NCBI GenBank assembly: GCA_016720565.1
Contig: JADKKJ010000001.1
Location: 930,001 to 994,000, forward strand
DNA from: Chitinophagaceae bacterium
GTDB taxonomy: Bacteria; Bacteroidota; Bacteroidia; Chitinophagales; Chitinophagaceae
DNA: 64,000 bases
Direction of reading: 5' to 3'
The notes under the pieces were generated by a model. It did no database searches and had not been told where the DNA came from. It saw only the letters and a program-made list of their open reading frames with translations. Position 1 is the stretch's first letter. Every line of letters starts with the position of its first letter. Positions 53,646 to 61,876 of this stretch are shown here, piece by piece. The position numbers were made by a program, and so were the translations under genes.

Positions 53646-54470
53646 ATGAAACAAATAGCGGCATACAGCATTTGCCTCCTTCTTGGCATTACGGTCATTT
53701 CCTGCAAGAATAAGGAAAGCGAAAAATCAGAAGATAAAAAAATTTCCATCAAAGAAGAACAGGTGAGTTATACCAGTGATGGAATAGAAATGAAAAGCTA
53801 TGTCGCTTATGATGAAAACCATAAAGACAAAAGGCCCGGGATCCTGGTGGTTCCTGAATGGTGGGGAGTGAATGATTATGTAAGATCCAGGATAAAACAA
53901 CTGGCTGGATTGGGTTATGTGGCCATGGCGGTTGATTTTTATGGCAATGGCAAACAGGCCGATAATCCGGATAGCGCTGGTAAACTGGCCACTCCATTTT
54001 ATATGGACCCGGCCATGGCCCAGAGAAGATTTGATGCGGCCAAAGCAAAATTGGTCTCCTATATGCAGGTAGATAGCAGCAAACTGGGTGCAATGGGTTA
54101 TTGTTTCGGCGGAGCCCAGGTGATCAATATGGCCAAACTTGGAGAGGACCTGAAGGGAGTGGTTAGCTTCCATGGAAACCTGGCCGTGATACCCCCGGTA
54201 AAGGGAATGAAGGCTGATGTACTGGTTTGCCATGGAGAAGATGATAAATTTGTTTTACCGGCTGAAGTGGCTATTTTTAAGGAACAGATGGATTCGGTAG
54301 GAGCCCATTTTATATTTGTGTCCTATCCCGGCGCAACACATTCTTTTACCAATCCGCAGGCAACGGAATGGGGAAAGAAATTCAACCTGCCGCTGGCCTA
54401 CAATGAGAATGCGGATACTTTGTCCTGGAAAGAAATGACCACCTTCTTCAATAAGGTGTTTCAGCGTTAA
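53646..54470 (+). CDS. Dienelactone hydrolase family lipoprotein
   Basis: A 274-residue alpha/beta hydrolase with a lipoprotein signal ending VISC. The catalytic Cys nucleophile is in MGYCFGGAQ, the Asp in HGEDDKFV and the His in PGATHSFTNP. VVPEWWGVNDYVRSRIKQL supplies the conserved Glu and Arg. True dienelactone hydrolases open lactones in aromatic degradation. A membrane-anchored member without degradation genes nearby is more likely a general esterase. Start chosen because of the promoter at 53618 and the signal peptide. Confidence 0.9.
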   Translation: MKQIAAYSICLLLGITVISCKNKESEKSEDKKISIKEEQVSYTSDGIEMKSYVAYDENHKDKRPGILVVPEWWGVNDYVRSRIKQLAGLGYVAMAVDFYGNGKQADNPDSAGKLATPFYMDPAMAQRRFDAAKAKLVSYMQVDSSKLGAMGYCFGGAQVINMAKLGEDLKGVVSFHGNLAVIPPVKGMKADVLVCHGEDDKFVLPAEVAIFKEQMDSVGAHFIFVSYPGATHSFTNPQATEWGKKFNLPLAYNENADTLSWKEMTTFFNKVFQR

Positions 54471-54585
54471 TAGTGAAAATGATTTAAGTACCCATTTTTT
54501 AAATGTTAACCAATTGTGATTCGTCAGTGAGATGGCTATTCAGGTAAAGAGTTATACTAAGTTTATACATAAAACAAAAACTAAT

Positions 54586-55611
54586 ATGAGAAAATCGAAT
54601 TTGGTAAGGATTGTATTGATCCTTCCTGCAATCCTGGTCATGGGTACAAGTTTTGGCCAGAAAAAAGAAAAAAGACTGGCCAAGAAATACGCCCATGATT
54701 CCAATTACTATGAAATGCTTCCGAATAAGGTCACCGGAAGATTCTATGTAGGCCAAAAAAGCGCCCATGTATTCATACCATCCAATAATGGATCAAAGGA
54801 TATTAACTACGAAGCCAACCATAAAGTGAATGTGGGCTTTGGAGTTACCCATCATAATTACTCACTCAATGTGGGTTATGGACTTTCAGCAATAAATACA
54901 AATACCAAGTTAAAAGGAAAGACCAAGGGCTTCGATTTTCAATTTCACCTTTACCCGCATAAATGGGCGGTTGACCTGATGCTGGTAATGCCAAAAGGAA
55001 TGTATATAGATCCTAAAGGCTATGGAAATGGCAATCCCTCCGCCTACTATTTTCGTTCTGATATAAAGGAAAGATTACTTGGTGTGGCAGCATATAAGGT
55101 TCCTAATAAAGAAAAATTCTCCTACCGTGCCGCCATCGTACAAAATGAATGGCAGAAAAAATCTGCCGGATCGGTTCTTTATGGAGGCGAATTATATTAC
55201 GGAAGTTTACAGGGAGACAGTGCCCTGGTGCCTTCCAAGATACAGGCTGGATTTCCCCAGGCGGGCATGACCAAAATGCGTTATTTTTCTGTTGGTCCAG
55301 GTATAGGTTATGCTTTTACCCTTGTTGCCAATAAACATTTTTATTTCATGGCCTCACTGATCGGAAATATTAAGCTAAATATGGTAACAGAAAGCTTCCC
55401 TTCTGGTGATATTAAGAATACCAGTATCGCCCCTTCTGCTATTTTAAAGACCGGCATCGGCTATAACAGCGATAACTGGAGCTTTGGAGGCAGCCTTACC
55501 GGGAATGGACTTTGGATCAAAGGAAAGAGCAGTACAAACAACTATTACCTCCCTTCAGGCATGTTCAGAGTACAGGTAGCAAAGAAATTTGATACCCATA
55601 AAAAGAAATAA
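54586..55611 (+). CDS. DUF4421-family outer-membrane protein
   Basis: A 341-residue protein with a signal peptide (MRKSNLVRIVLILPAILVMGTSFGQ) and alternating strands typical of an outer-membrane beta-barrel. The stretch YYEMLPNKVTGRFYVGQKSAHVFI and the following strands (NYEANHKVNVGFGVTHHNYSLNVGYG) match DUF4421 proteins, which have no known function. The C-terminus ends MFRVQVAKKFDTHKKK. An in-frame start at 54532 would add 18 residues before the signal peptide and is less likely. A terminator follows. Confidence 0.8.
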   Translation: MRKSNLVRIVLILPAILVMGTSFGQKKEKRLAKKYAHDSNYYEMLPNKVTGRFYVGQKSAHVFIPSNNGSKDINYEANHKVNVGFGVTHHNYSLNVGYGLSAINTNTKLKGKTKGFDFQFHLYPHKWAVDLMLVMPKGMYIDPKGYGNGNPSAYYFRSDIKERLLGVAAYKVPNKEKFSYRAAIVQNEWQKKSAGSVLYGGELYYGSLQGDSALVPSKIQAGFPQAGMTKMRYFSVGPGIGYAFTLVANKHFYFMASLIGNIKLNMVTESFPSGDIKNTSIAPSAILKTGIGYNSDNWSFGGSLTGNGLWIKGKSSTNNYYLPSGMFRVQVAKKFDTHKKK

Positions 55612-55630
55612 AAACGTCTTTTATATTAAG

Positions 55631-55657
55631 ATCCGGCCTCGAGCCGGATTTTTTTTT
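55631..55657 (+). terminator. Rho-independent terminator
   Basis: ATCCGGC-CTCGA-GCCGGAT followed by a run of nine T, 19 nt after the DUF4421 stop. Confidence 0.9.
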
Positions 55658-55809
55658 ATTTTTTTTGAGTAGCTAAGTTGCTGAAATACATGCTTTCTGC
55701 GGAAAATACGGTCGCGTGGATACGGGAATTTACTTAGTAGAATTATGAGTTATCAAAAACGGTTTCTATTTTGTCCCTCCGATCCATACCTATTAAAAGT
55801 ATTACCGTG

Positions 55810-56541
55810 ATGAAATCTGTTGTGACCGTATTAACCCTGAGCGCATTATTAACTGCCTGTTCTAAAAAAGAAACAGCGCAGGATCTTCCGAATACGCAAC
55901 CTACCAAACAACAGCCAGAGACCTGCATTCCGCAGACTGCCAACCCAACTGGTCGTTCTTACCAAATGACTGATGTGCAGAATTACAACTGCGGAAACAA
56001 ATTCTGTGGCCTGATCTCTATTAGTACCCGTAATTACTGGGTCTACCTGGATTCATTTTTTATAGATGGTGTTTTTTCAAAGGCCCAGGTGGATACGCTG
56101 CGATTCAGCAGCAGTATGCGTTCTGTTACCGATGGTTTGGTATGGTGGAGACCAAGTATCTCCATCGGTCTTCCTGAGCTGATGTACGTGAATGATTCCG
56201 CTTTCTTTAAACTGGAACCAAGATTATTCAGCCAGGATCAAATGGATGTGCACAGCGAGTTCGCCATTTGTGCCGGAGATTCATCCCGTTACTTCACCAA
56301 TTTTGAAGATGCAGGTGCAATGGGTCGCACTGTTAAAATGAAAGAGGGTATTACTGTGAATGGTATTAAATATGACGGCCTTCTCTACTTCGATAAGAAT
56401 GCAAGAAGCTATCGCCGTGATCAGCTTTATATCAAACCGGGTGTTGGTGTTGTACGTTATGTACAGGAAAGGGCTCCATTAGGTTCTCCTAATGTGAAAA
56501 TGGCCCAGGTCTCCACCCTGCTCTATTGTCATTTTGAATAA
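55810..56541 (+). CDS. Lipoprotein of unknown function
   Basis: A 243-residue protein with a lipoprotein signal ending LLTAC, then a Thr/Gln/Pro-rich linker with one Cys (QPETCIPQTANPTG). A beta-rich domain holds paired cysteines (YNCGNKFCGLISI) and ends VSTLLYCHFE. The repeated aromatic strands (YWVYLDSFFIDGVF, YFTNFEDAGAMGRTVKMKEG) suggest a calycin- or YceI-like sandwich, but I cannot assign a family. The frame continues upstream to 55771; the ATG at 55810 gives the clean signal. It stands alone between two terminators. Confidence 0.75.
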   Translation: MKSVVTVLTLSALLTACSKKETAQDLPNTQPTKQQPETCIPQTANPTGRSYQMTDVQNYNCGNKFCGLISISTRNYWVYLDSFFIDGVFSKAQVDTLRFSSSMRSVTDGLVWWRPSISIGLPELMYVNDSAFFKLEPRLFSQDQMDVHSEFAICAGDSSRYFTNFEDAGAMGRTVKMKEGITVNGIKYDGLLYFDKNARSYRRDQLYIKPGVGVVRYVQERAPLGSPNVKMAQVSTLLYCHFE

Positions 56542-56579
56542 TGGGTTAGAAGATACAGGTGCGATACAATTTGCACCCG

Positions 56580-56599
56580 GCCCCTTCGGGGGCTTTTTT
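56580..56599 (+). terminator. Rho-independent terminator with TTCG loop
   Basis: GCCCC-TTCG-GGGGC then TTTTTT, 38 nt after the lipoprotein stop. The UUCG tetraloop makes a very stable hairpin. Confidence 0.92.
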
Positions 56600-56629
56600 A
56601 TGTCCGGATATTTCCATTGATTTGCCTGC

Positions 56630-57526
56630 TTGAAAAAGATCATCCCTTATTTCCGCGAATATTTCCGCACTGTCAGCAAAACCCAGTTGCTGCTAACCAG
56701 TTTGCTTTGTGCCATTCTGGTTTTCTTAAATTATCATGAAGGCCTGGAAAAAAAGATCAGTGAACAACCCTTCCTTACCCGTTATATTTCCTGGGTGATG
56801 ATCTTCTCCCTGGCCTGGATAATACCCTGTGCGTTCATTTATTTAGAAAATAAGGATCTCTTAAAGAAAGATCTGACCTGGTTACTACTGATAGCTCCCC
56901 TGCTGTTCGCAGTAAAAATGACAGTGAGGCCTCATTTTTTAGTTAGCAATAACCCGGTATGGAATAATTACTGGAACCATATCATTTACTGGCCATTCTT
57001 ATTTTTGGTCATTGGTTCAAGCCTTTTTTTCATCGGGAAAATATTCCGGCACGACCAGCTATTCTTTGGCTCCAGGTTAAAGGGACTGGATTGGACGCCC
57101 TATTTATGGATGCTGGCTTTTATGGTTCCCCTGGTGATCCTTGCAGCCACACAGCCCGATTTCCAGGCCATGTATCCCAAACTGCAGAACATTGAAGGGA
57201 TCTTTGATGAAAAGGATTTTCATTGGTGGCATAAGCTGCTCTTCGAATTATCCTATGGCAGTGATTTCATCACCATAGAATTTTTCTTCCGTGGGTTTCT
57301 TGTGCTGGCATTGGCCAAATATGCAGGCCCCAAAGCCATCCTCCCTATGGCCTGCTTCTATTGCACGATCCATTTTGGAAAACCTTTGGGAGAATGCATC
57401 AGTTCTTATTTCGGAGGAATGTTGCTGGGTATTGTGGTTTATAACACCCGATCCATTTTTGGAGGTTTAATGGTTCACCTGGGCATTGCCTGGCTGATGG
57501 AACTGGCAGGTCATCTGGCGAGATAA
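56630..57526 (+). CDS. CPBP family intramembrane glutamic protease
   Basis: A 298-residue membrane protein with about eight hydrophobic helices. The C-terminal CPBP (Abi/CAAX-like) core has EFFFRGFLVLAL (Glu and Arg motif 1), CTIHFGKPLGE (His motif) and a final GGLMVHLGIAWLMEL (His/Asn motif). Family members cleave prenylated or other membrane proteins; substrates here are unknown. The start is TTG at 56630, since the next in-frame Met would remove the first membrane helix. It is convergent with the RNase P RNA gene. Confidence 0.85.
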   Translation: MKKIIPYFREYFRTVSKTQLLLTSLLCAILVFLNYHEGLEKKISEQPFLTRYISWVMIFSLAWIIPCAFIYLENKDLLKKDLTWLLLIAPLLFAVKMTVRPHFLVSNNPVWNNYWNHIIYWPFLFLVIGSSLFFIGKIFRHDQLFFGSRLKGLDWTPYLWMLAFMVPLVILAATQPDFQAMYPKLQNIEGIFDEKDFHWWHKLLFELSYGSDFITIEFFFRGFLVLALAKYAGPKAILPMACFYCTIHFGKPLGECISSYFGGMLLGIVVYNTRSIFGGLMVHLGIAWLMELAGHLAR

Positions 57527-57538
57527 AAAAAATGCTAT

Positions 57539-57903
57539 GATCCGTAAGCCGGATCCTGTTACCATTTTCATGGCCGCCATCATTTATCTGTCCCGAAGAT
57601 TGCTCTACGGGATCGATCTGCCTACCCTGTACCATCGGGCGAGCAGCCCTCAGGCGGTACTATACGTGGCATTTCAGCATGCAAGGTTTACCCGCGATGA
57701 ATATCACTATTCACCACCGTAGGCTCTTACCCTACATTTTCACCCTCACCCCGAAGACACATGTGTTCTTTGAGGCAGTTATTTTCTGTGGCACTTTCTG
57801 TCTCCCTTTCGGGATCCCCTGTTATTCACAGGGTGCATTGCTCTGTGCTGTCCGGACTTTCCTCCCTCCGAATGAACGAAGAGCGACAGCGGGATCATAG
57901 CGG
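57539..57903 (-). ncRNA. rnpB: RNase P RNA, bacterial type A
   Basis: On the minus strand this carries the RNase P RNA hallmarks in order: GAGGAAAGTCCGGAC near the 5' end, GGTAAGAGCCTAC and GTAAACC in the core, AGATAAATGATGGC, and the 3' end ACAGGATCCGGCTTAC. The two ends pair (TAAGCCGGATCC region with GGAAAGTCCGG context). Length is about 365 nt. It cleaves the 5' leader from tRNA precursors. Ends are estimated to within a few bases. A promoter element lies just upstream. Confidence 0.95.
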
Positions 57904-57905
57904 AA

Positions 57906-57913
57906 CAAAGATA
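57906..57913 (-). promoter_or_regulatory. -7 promoter element of rnpB
   Basis: TATCTTTG on the minus strand, placed so that transcription would start around 57900-57903, at the predicted RNA 5' end. Confidence 0.65.
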
Positions 57914-57919
57914 GGAAAA

Positions 57920-57951
57920 GTTGAGCTGTTGAGGGGTTGAGAAGTTGATTG
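57920..57951. repeat. Octamer array, unit GTTGAGNN (4 copies)
   Basis: GTTGAGCT, GTTGAGGG, GTTGAGAA and GTTGATTG follow each other without gap, just upstream of the rnpB promoter. Confidence 0.7.
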
Positions 57952-57969
57952 AACACCCAAACGATCAGG

Positions 57970-58008
57970 CCATTGACCATTGACCTATTCACTTATTCAC
58001 CCATTCCC
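57970..58008. repeat. Mixed 7/8-nt array, CCATTGA / CNNATTCA
   Basis: Units CCATTGA, CCATTGA, CCTATTCA, CTTATTCA and CCCATTCC lie between rnpB and the Smr gene. The 14-mer TATTCACTTATTCA (57986-57999) recurs exactly at 59103-59116, on the other side of the Smr gene. Confidence 0.65.
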
Positions 58009-59028
58009 CTAACTTTTAAAAAATATCTCCGTCGCCCCAAAGCCATAGGCCGGATGATACTGGTTCACAAAAGAACCCACCTCTTTTTTCAGTCGAAGTA
58101 TATCATGTATCTCGTCGCGCAGCACGCCCTCACCCACCCCATGTATCACGATCATGGAAGGGAAATGATGTACCACGGCAAGATGATAGAATTTTTCAAA
58201 TGCCTTTAACTGAATATCCAGGATCTCATAATTGCTTAAGCCTTTCCAGTCGTTGGATAATTTTTCAATATGAAGGTCAACCACCGAACGCGCGGGTTCA
58301 AGATGCTGACGGGCCTTAGAGGCCTCATAAACCTTATACCCTTTTGCTGCCAGGCGGCCTGGTTCTACCAGATCTTCCACTGCACGGTCAGGATATCTTT
58401 CAAATAACAGCTGGGTGAAACTGGCGAGGTTCTTTTGTTTCAACTCCTCTATCCGGGCGAATAATTGCTTTGGCTTCAGTCTTACCAGTGATTCAAAATG
58501 CTCCGCCTTTTTTTTATCGGGAACCGGCAGCCTGAATTCAAATTCAAAACTGGGACTATCATTTAAATAGCTGAATGGTATATCCTGTAAATAGAAATCC
58601 TCGAATGGATGCAGGGTATTATTGACCGTAAGGTCGGGTTTGCCAAAATAATGCAGCTGGTACGTGAATAAATAAGGCTGTGAAGTATGATTCAGCAAAT
58701 GGATCTTCAGTTCTTCTACAACAAGGTCCCCGAATTCATCTGTATCCATCACCGGCAAAAAACTCAGCCAAACCCCATCTTCCTGTCTTTTCTCCTGTGA
58801 GGGTTTTTCCTTTCGGAGATCGTCCACATATTTTTTATCCTTTTTAAAAGGCTGGCTCTTTTTTTCCGTAAACCTCTTGAAATAAGGGAAATCCACCTGG
58901 TCCATATAAACCGGAAAACTCACTCCTTTCACATCCACCATCAGCATTTTTTCATTGATAATATCAATGATATCCGCCTCTTCATTGGAATGCAGGATCA
59001 GCACACGGTCTCCTATCTGGTACTTCAT
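58009..59028 (-). CDS. DUF2027 and Smr domain protein
   Basis: A 339-residue protein. The N-terminal KOW/Tudor-like strand region (MKYQIGDRVLILHSNEEADIIDI) and the DUF2027 part (about 80-230) are followed by a C-terminal Smr domain (about 255-339) with VVDLHIEKL, a degenerate form of the catalytic LDLHG, and IVIHGVGEGVLRDEIHDIL. Smr domains nick DNA or RNA, and some act in ribosome rescue. A GTG at 59031 is in frame, but the TAACTTTG element would leave it with a 1-nt leader, so the ATG at 59028 is preferred. Confidence 0.88.
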   Translation of the reverse strand: MKYQIGDRVLILHSNEEADIIDIINEKMLMVDVKGVSFPVYMDQVDFPYFKRFTEKKSQPFKKDKKYVDDLRKEKPSQEKRQEDGVWLSFLPVMDTDEFGDLVVEELKIHLLNHTSQPYLFTYQLHYFGKPDLTVNNTLHPFEDFYLQDIPFSYLNDSPSFEFEFRLPVPDKKKAEHFESLVRLKPKQLFARIEELKQKNLASFTQLLFERYPDRAVEDLVEPGRLAAKGYKVYEASKARQHLEPARSVVDLHIEKLSNDWKGLSNYEILDIQLKAFEKFYHLAVVHHFPSMIVIHGVGEGVLRDEIHDILRLKKEVGSFVNQYHPAYGFGATEIFFKS

Positions 59029-59032
59029 CACA

Positions 59033-59040
59033 CAAAGTTA
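59033..59040 (-). promoter_or_regulatory. -7 promoter element of DUF2027-Smr gene
   Basis: TAACTTTG with TGTG before the ATG. It has the same core and spacing as the DUF721 promoter. Confidence 0.6.
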
Positions 59041-59060
59041 AATATTCATCGCCTCACATT

Positions 59061-59116
59061 TTCACCCATTCACCAATTCACCCCTGCCTACCGGCAGGCA
59101 GCTATTCACTTATTCA
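59061..59116. repeat. Octamer arrays TTCACCNN and NNTATTCA flanking a palindrome
   Basis: TTCACCCA, TTCACCAA and TTCACCCC (59061-59084) run into the palindromic element CCTGCCTACCGGCAGGCAG (59083-59101). After it come GCTATTCA and CTTATTCA (59101-59116). The right part overlaps the stop codon of the permease gene, so the repeat supplies the last residues of that protein. Confidence 0.7.
59083..59101. repeat. Dispersed palindromic element, copy 2
   Basis: CCTGCCTACCGGCAGGCAG, a near-perfect inverted repeat (CTGCC-TACC-GGCAG core). It is related to the sequence at 3914-3932 (16 of 19 positions). Confidence 0.65.
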
Positions 59117-60854
59117 ACTTACTATGCTTATACCCATAAAGGAAATACAGCACCATTCCAATGGCGAACCACACAAAGAACCATTTCCAGTTGGAGCCGG
59201 CCATACCGGTAAGCAGGTAACAGCAGGAGACCAACCCCAAAAGCGGGATTAGTGAGAAACTCTTAATGAAACTTAAAACAGAAAGAAGGATACAGAGTCC
59301 CCAGAATATGATGGTACTCAGTTTGGCTGCCAGTGTTGGAAAGAAATAACTGCTGGCGTCTGCATCATTGCTGTGGTTGGCAAAATTTCCGTTGAAAAGT
59401 TCGGTGAAATAATGATCGTACTGTGTACTTATGAAAACAATAGCACCTACCGTCATCAAGGGGAATATAAAGCGGCTGTTTATAAAGGGCATATTAAAGC
59501 CTGAGGTCGCCTTCTCCCTTCTTGGGATCAGCAATACACCTCCGCATACCAACACAAAAGCAAAGAGGGTTCCTATGCTGGTAAAATCAAGAACAAAACT
59601 CTTATCTGTAAAAATGATCGGAACGCCTACCAGGAATCCCGTTACGATGGTAGCAAATGAAGGAGTTTGGAACTTTGGATGTATTTTCTGAAAGGCCGGA
59701 GGCAAGAGTCCATCGCGACTCATACTCATCCAGATCCTGGGCTGGCCCATCTGAAATACCAGTAAGACGCTGGTCATAGCAATAACTGCACAGAAGGCTA
59801 CCAGTAATTGCATCCAGGGAATATCCAGGTTTTGCTTTTCAAAAATAAAGGCCAGGGGATCTCCTACATTGGCAAATTTGGAATAAACCACAGCACCTGT
59901 AAGTACCAGCGACAATAAAATATAAATGATGGTGCAAATGATCAGCGACCAGATCATACCCCTGGGAAGATCACGCTGCGGATTCTTACTTTCTTCCGCA
60001 AGTACTGATACCGCATCAAATCCTATATAAGCAAAAAAGACCCCGCTTACCGCAGACATCACCCCACCAAAACCATTGGGCATAAAACCAGTCACTCCCT
60101 TTTCATTCATGGGCGTCCAGTTATGAAAAAGGTCATGTGAAAATATCAGCGCTCCACCCACAATGATCACTAATGCCACCACTGCCAGTTTCAGGATCAC
60201 CATTACGTTGGAAAAATTGCGGCTTTCCCTTACCCCACGGTAAACCAGGTAGGTGATCAATAAATTGATCATCAGCGCCGGCAGGTCAACTATCATTCGA
60301 AGGCCTCCCAGCAGCGGAGCGTTGTTCCAGGCATCAAGCAATTCGCCGCTTGCTGAATTATTTTTTATAGCCTGTGCGGCCTCATGATAACTACAGGTGA
60401 GATAAGCCGGTATATGCACATCCAGCCTGTGCAAAAGCGAAGTAAAATAATCACTCCAGGAAAATGCTACATAGATATTGCCAATAGAATACTCCATCAG
60501 CAGTGCCCAGCCTATGATCCAGGCCATGAATTCACCAAAAGAAGCATACGCGTAGGTATAGGCACTGCCCGCAACAGGTATACGGCTGGCGAACTCGGCA
60601 TAGCAGAAAGCGGTAAAACCACAGGCAATACCACAGATCACAAACAGTAAGACCACCCCAGGGCCACCTGCATTCACTGCCGCCCCCAGGCTGCTAAAGC
60701 TTCCGGCTCCGATAATAGCGGCGATGCCAAAAAAGGTTAGGTCTCGAACACCTAATACCCTTTTCAATCCATGCGCATGAATATCATCAGCTGACAGGTC
60801 CGCATTCTTAACTAATGAGTCAATGGATTTGGTTCGAAACAGGGAACGTAGCAT
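59106..60854 (-). CDS. APC-family amino acid permease
   Basis: A 582-residue transporter with about 14 membrane helices, of the cationic amino acid transporter (CAT/YfnA-like) group. The first helix carries FGIAAIIGAGSFSSLGAAV, the unwound GxG substrate-binding region. AFCYAEFASRIPVAGSAYTYAYASFGE and FFAYIGFDAVSVLAEESKNPQRDLPRG are family signatures. Substrate specificity cannot be read reliably. The stop lies within a short tandem repeat. It is preceded by a promoter-poor 40-nt gap after the polyprenyl synthetase gene. Confidence 0.92.
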   Translation of the reverse strand: MLRSLFRTKSIDSLVKNADLSADDIHAHGLKRVLGVRDLTFFGIAAIIGAGSFSSLGAAVNAGGPGVVLLFVICGIACGFTAFCYAEFASRIPVAGSAYTYAYASFGEFMAWIIGWALLMEYSIGNIYVAFSWSDYFTSLLHRLDVHIPAYLTCSYHEAAQAIKNNSASGELLDAWNNAPLLGGLRMIVDLPALMINLLITYLVYRGVRESRNFSNVMVILKLAVVALVIIVGGALIFSHDLFHNWTPMNEKGVTGFMPNGFGGVMSAVSGVFFAYIGFDAVSVLAEESKNPQRDLPRGMIWSLIICTIIYILLSLVLTGAVVYSKFANVGDPLAFIFEKQNLDIPWMQLLVAFCAVIAMTSVLLVFQMGQPRIWMSMSRDGLLPPAFQKIHPKFQTPSFATIVTGFLVGVPIIFTDKSFVLDFTSIGTLFAFVLVCGGVLLIPRREKATSGFNMPFINSRFIFPLMTVGAIVFISTQYDHYFTELFNGNFANHSNDADASSYFFPTLAAKLSTIIFWGLCILLSVLSFIKSFSLIPLLGLVSCCYLLTGMAGSNWKWFFVWFAIGMVLYFLYGYKHSKLNK

Positions 60855-60894
60855 TGGTCTTTGTTTAGAGCATCAAAATACTGAAAAATCAGCT

Positions 60895-61860
60895 CTAATG
60901 GTCGCGGCTAACCAGAAAAGAGGCCAGCTCTTTAAGCGGCTCTTTTCGACGGCTCAATACAGCTACATCCTCTAAATGCTGGAAGGCTTCATTCAGGTAC
61001 TGGTTCTTCAGTTCAAGGGCCCATTCATCTACCCCGCAATCCCTGTAAAGCTGCAGCATGCGGTCTACTTTATTCTCCGAGTTGCCCTCCATTAATGCAT
61101 TCAACTCATTTAACTGGGAAGGAGTGCAGGTTTCCATGGCATGTATGAGCAGGAAAGTTTTTTTATTGGATAGTATATCTCCCCCTACCTGTTTACCAAA
61201 CTTATCAGGGTCGCCAAAAGCATCCAGGTAATCATCCTGCACCTGGAAAGCGATCCCGAGTTTCCTGCCAAATTCATAGACCAGGTGCTGGTTCCTTTCT
61301 CCTGAGCCGCCAATGATGGCACCGGCCTGGAGACTGGCAGCAATGGCCACTGATGTCTTTAACTCGATCATTTTAAGGTATTCAGCCTGGCTAACCTGTT
61401 TCCGGCTTTCATAATCCATATCATATTGCTGGCCTTCGCAAACCTCTTTAGCGGTGCGATTAAATAGCGTAAGCACGGGCCGCAGGTATTCGAGGGAGAT
61501 CTTATTCAGTTCTTCATAGGCAGCCACCAGCATCACATCCCCCGCCAGTATGGCTGTATTGGTGCCGAACCTTGAATGAACGGTTTCCATCCCTCTTCTT
61601 AAGGGAGCCTTGTCCATGATATCATCATGTATCAATGTGAAATTGTGAAACAATTCAATGGCTGCGCCTACATGCAGTGAATCCGATCTCATTTCATCAA
61701 ATAATTCATTGCCCATCATGCAGAGCACCGGGCGGATCCTTTTACCACCGATGTTTAGGAAATACTCATTTGGCTGGTAAAGCGTGGCCGGCTCTTCCGG
61801 GAAATGCCATTTTTCAAAATACAGTGCGAATTTTTCTGAAAGCAGTTGAAATGATTGCAT
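60895..61860 (-). CDS. Polyprenyl diphosphate synthase
   Basis: A 321-residue trans-isoprenyl diphosphate synthase. The two Asp-rich motifs are DDIMD (in LIHDDIMDKAPLRRG) and DDYLD (in QVQDDYLDAFGD). GKRIRPVL and the FQ pair are also present. It chains isopentenyl units, probably for the menaquinone side chain or a shorter prenyl precursor; chain length is set by residues before the first motif and I cannot fix it. It starts 16 nt after the rnr stop. Confidence 0.93.
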   Translation of the reverse strand: MQSFQLLSEKFALYFEKWHFPEEPATLYQPNEYFLNIGGKRIRPVLCMMGNELFDEMRSDSLHVGAAIELFHNFTLIHDDIMDKAPLRRGMETVHSRFGTNTAILAGDVMLVAAYEELNKISLEYLRPVLTLFNRTAKEVCEGQQYDMDYESRKQVSQAEYLKMIELKTSVAIAASLQAGAIIGGSGERNQHLVYEFGRKLGIAFQVQDDYLDAFGDPDKFGKQVGGDILSNKKTFLLIHAMETCTPSQLNELNALMEGNSENKVDRMLQLYRDCGVDEWALELKNQYLNEAFQHLEDVAVLSRRKEPLKELASFLVSRDH

Positions 61861-61876
61861 GATCTATCCTATGCGT

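Noticed and set aside
57537..57900. Small plus-strand open frames next to the CPBP gene
   Set aside because: The region is the RNase P RNA gene on the minus strand, shown by its ordered conserved core sequences. The frames are accidental.
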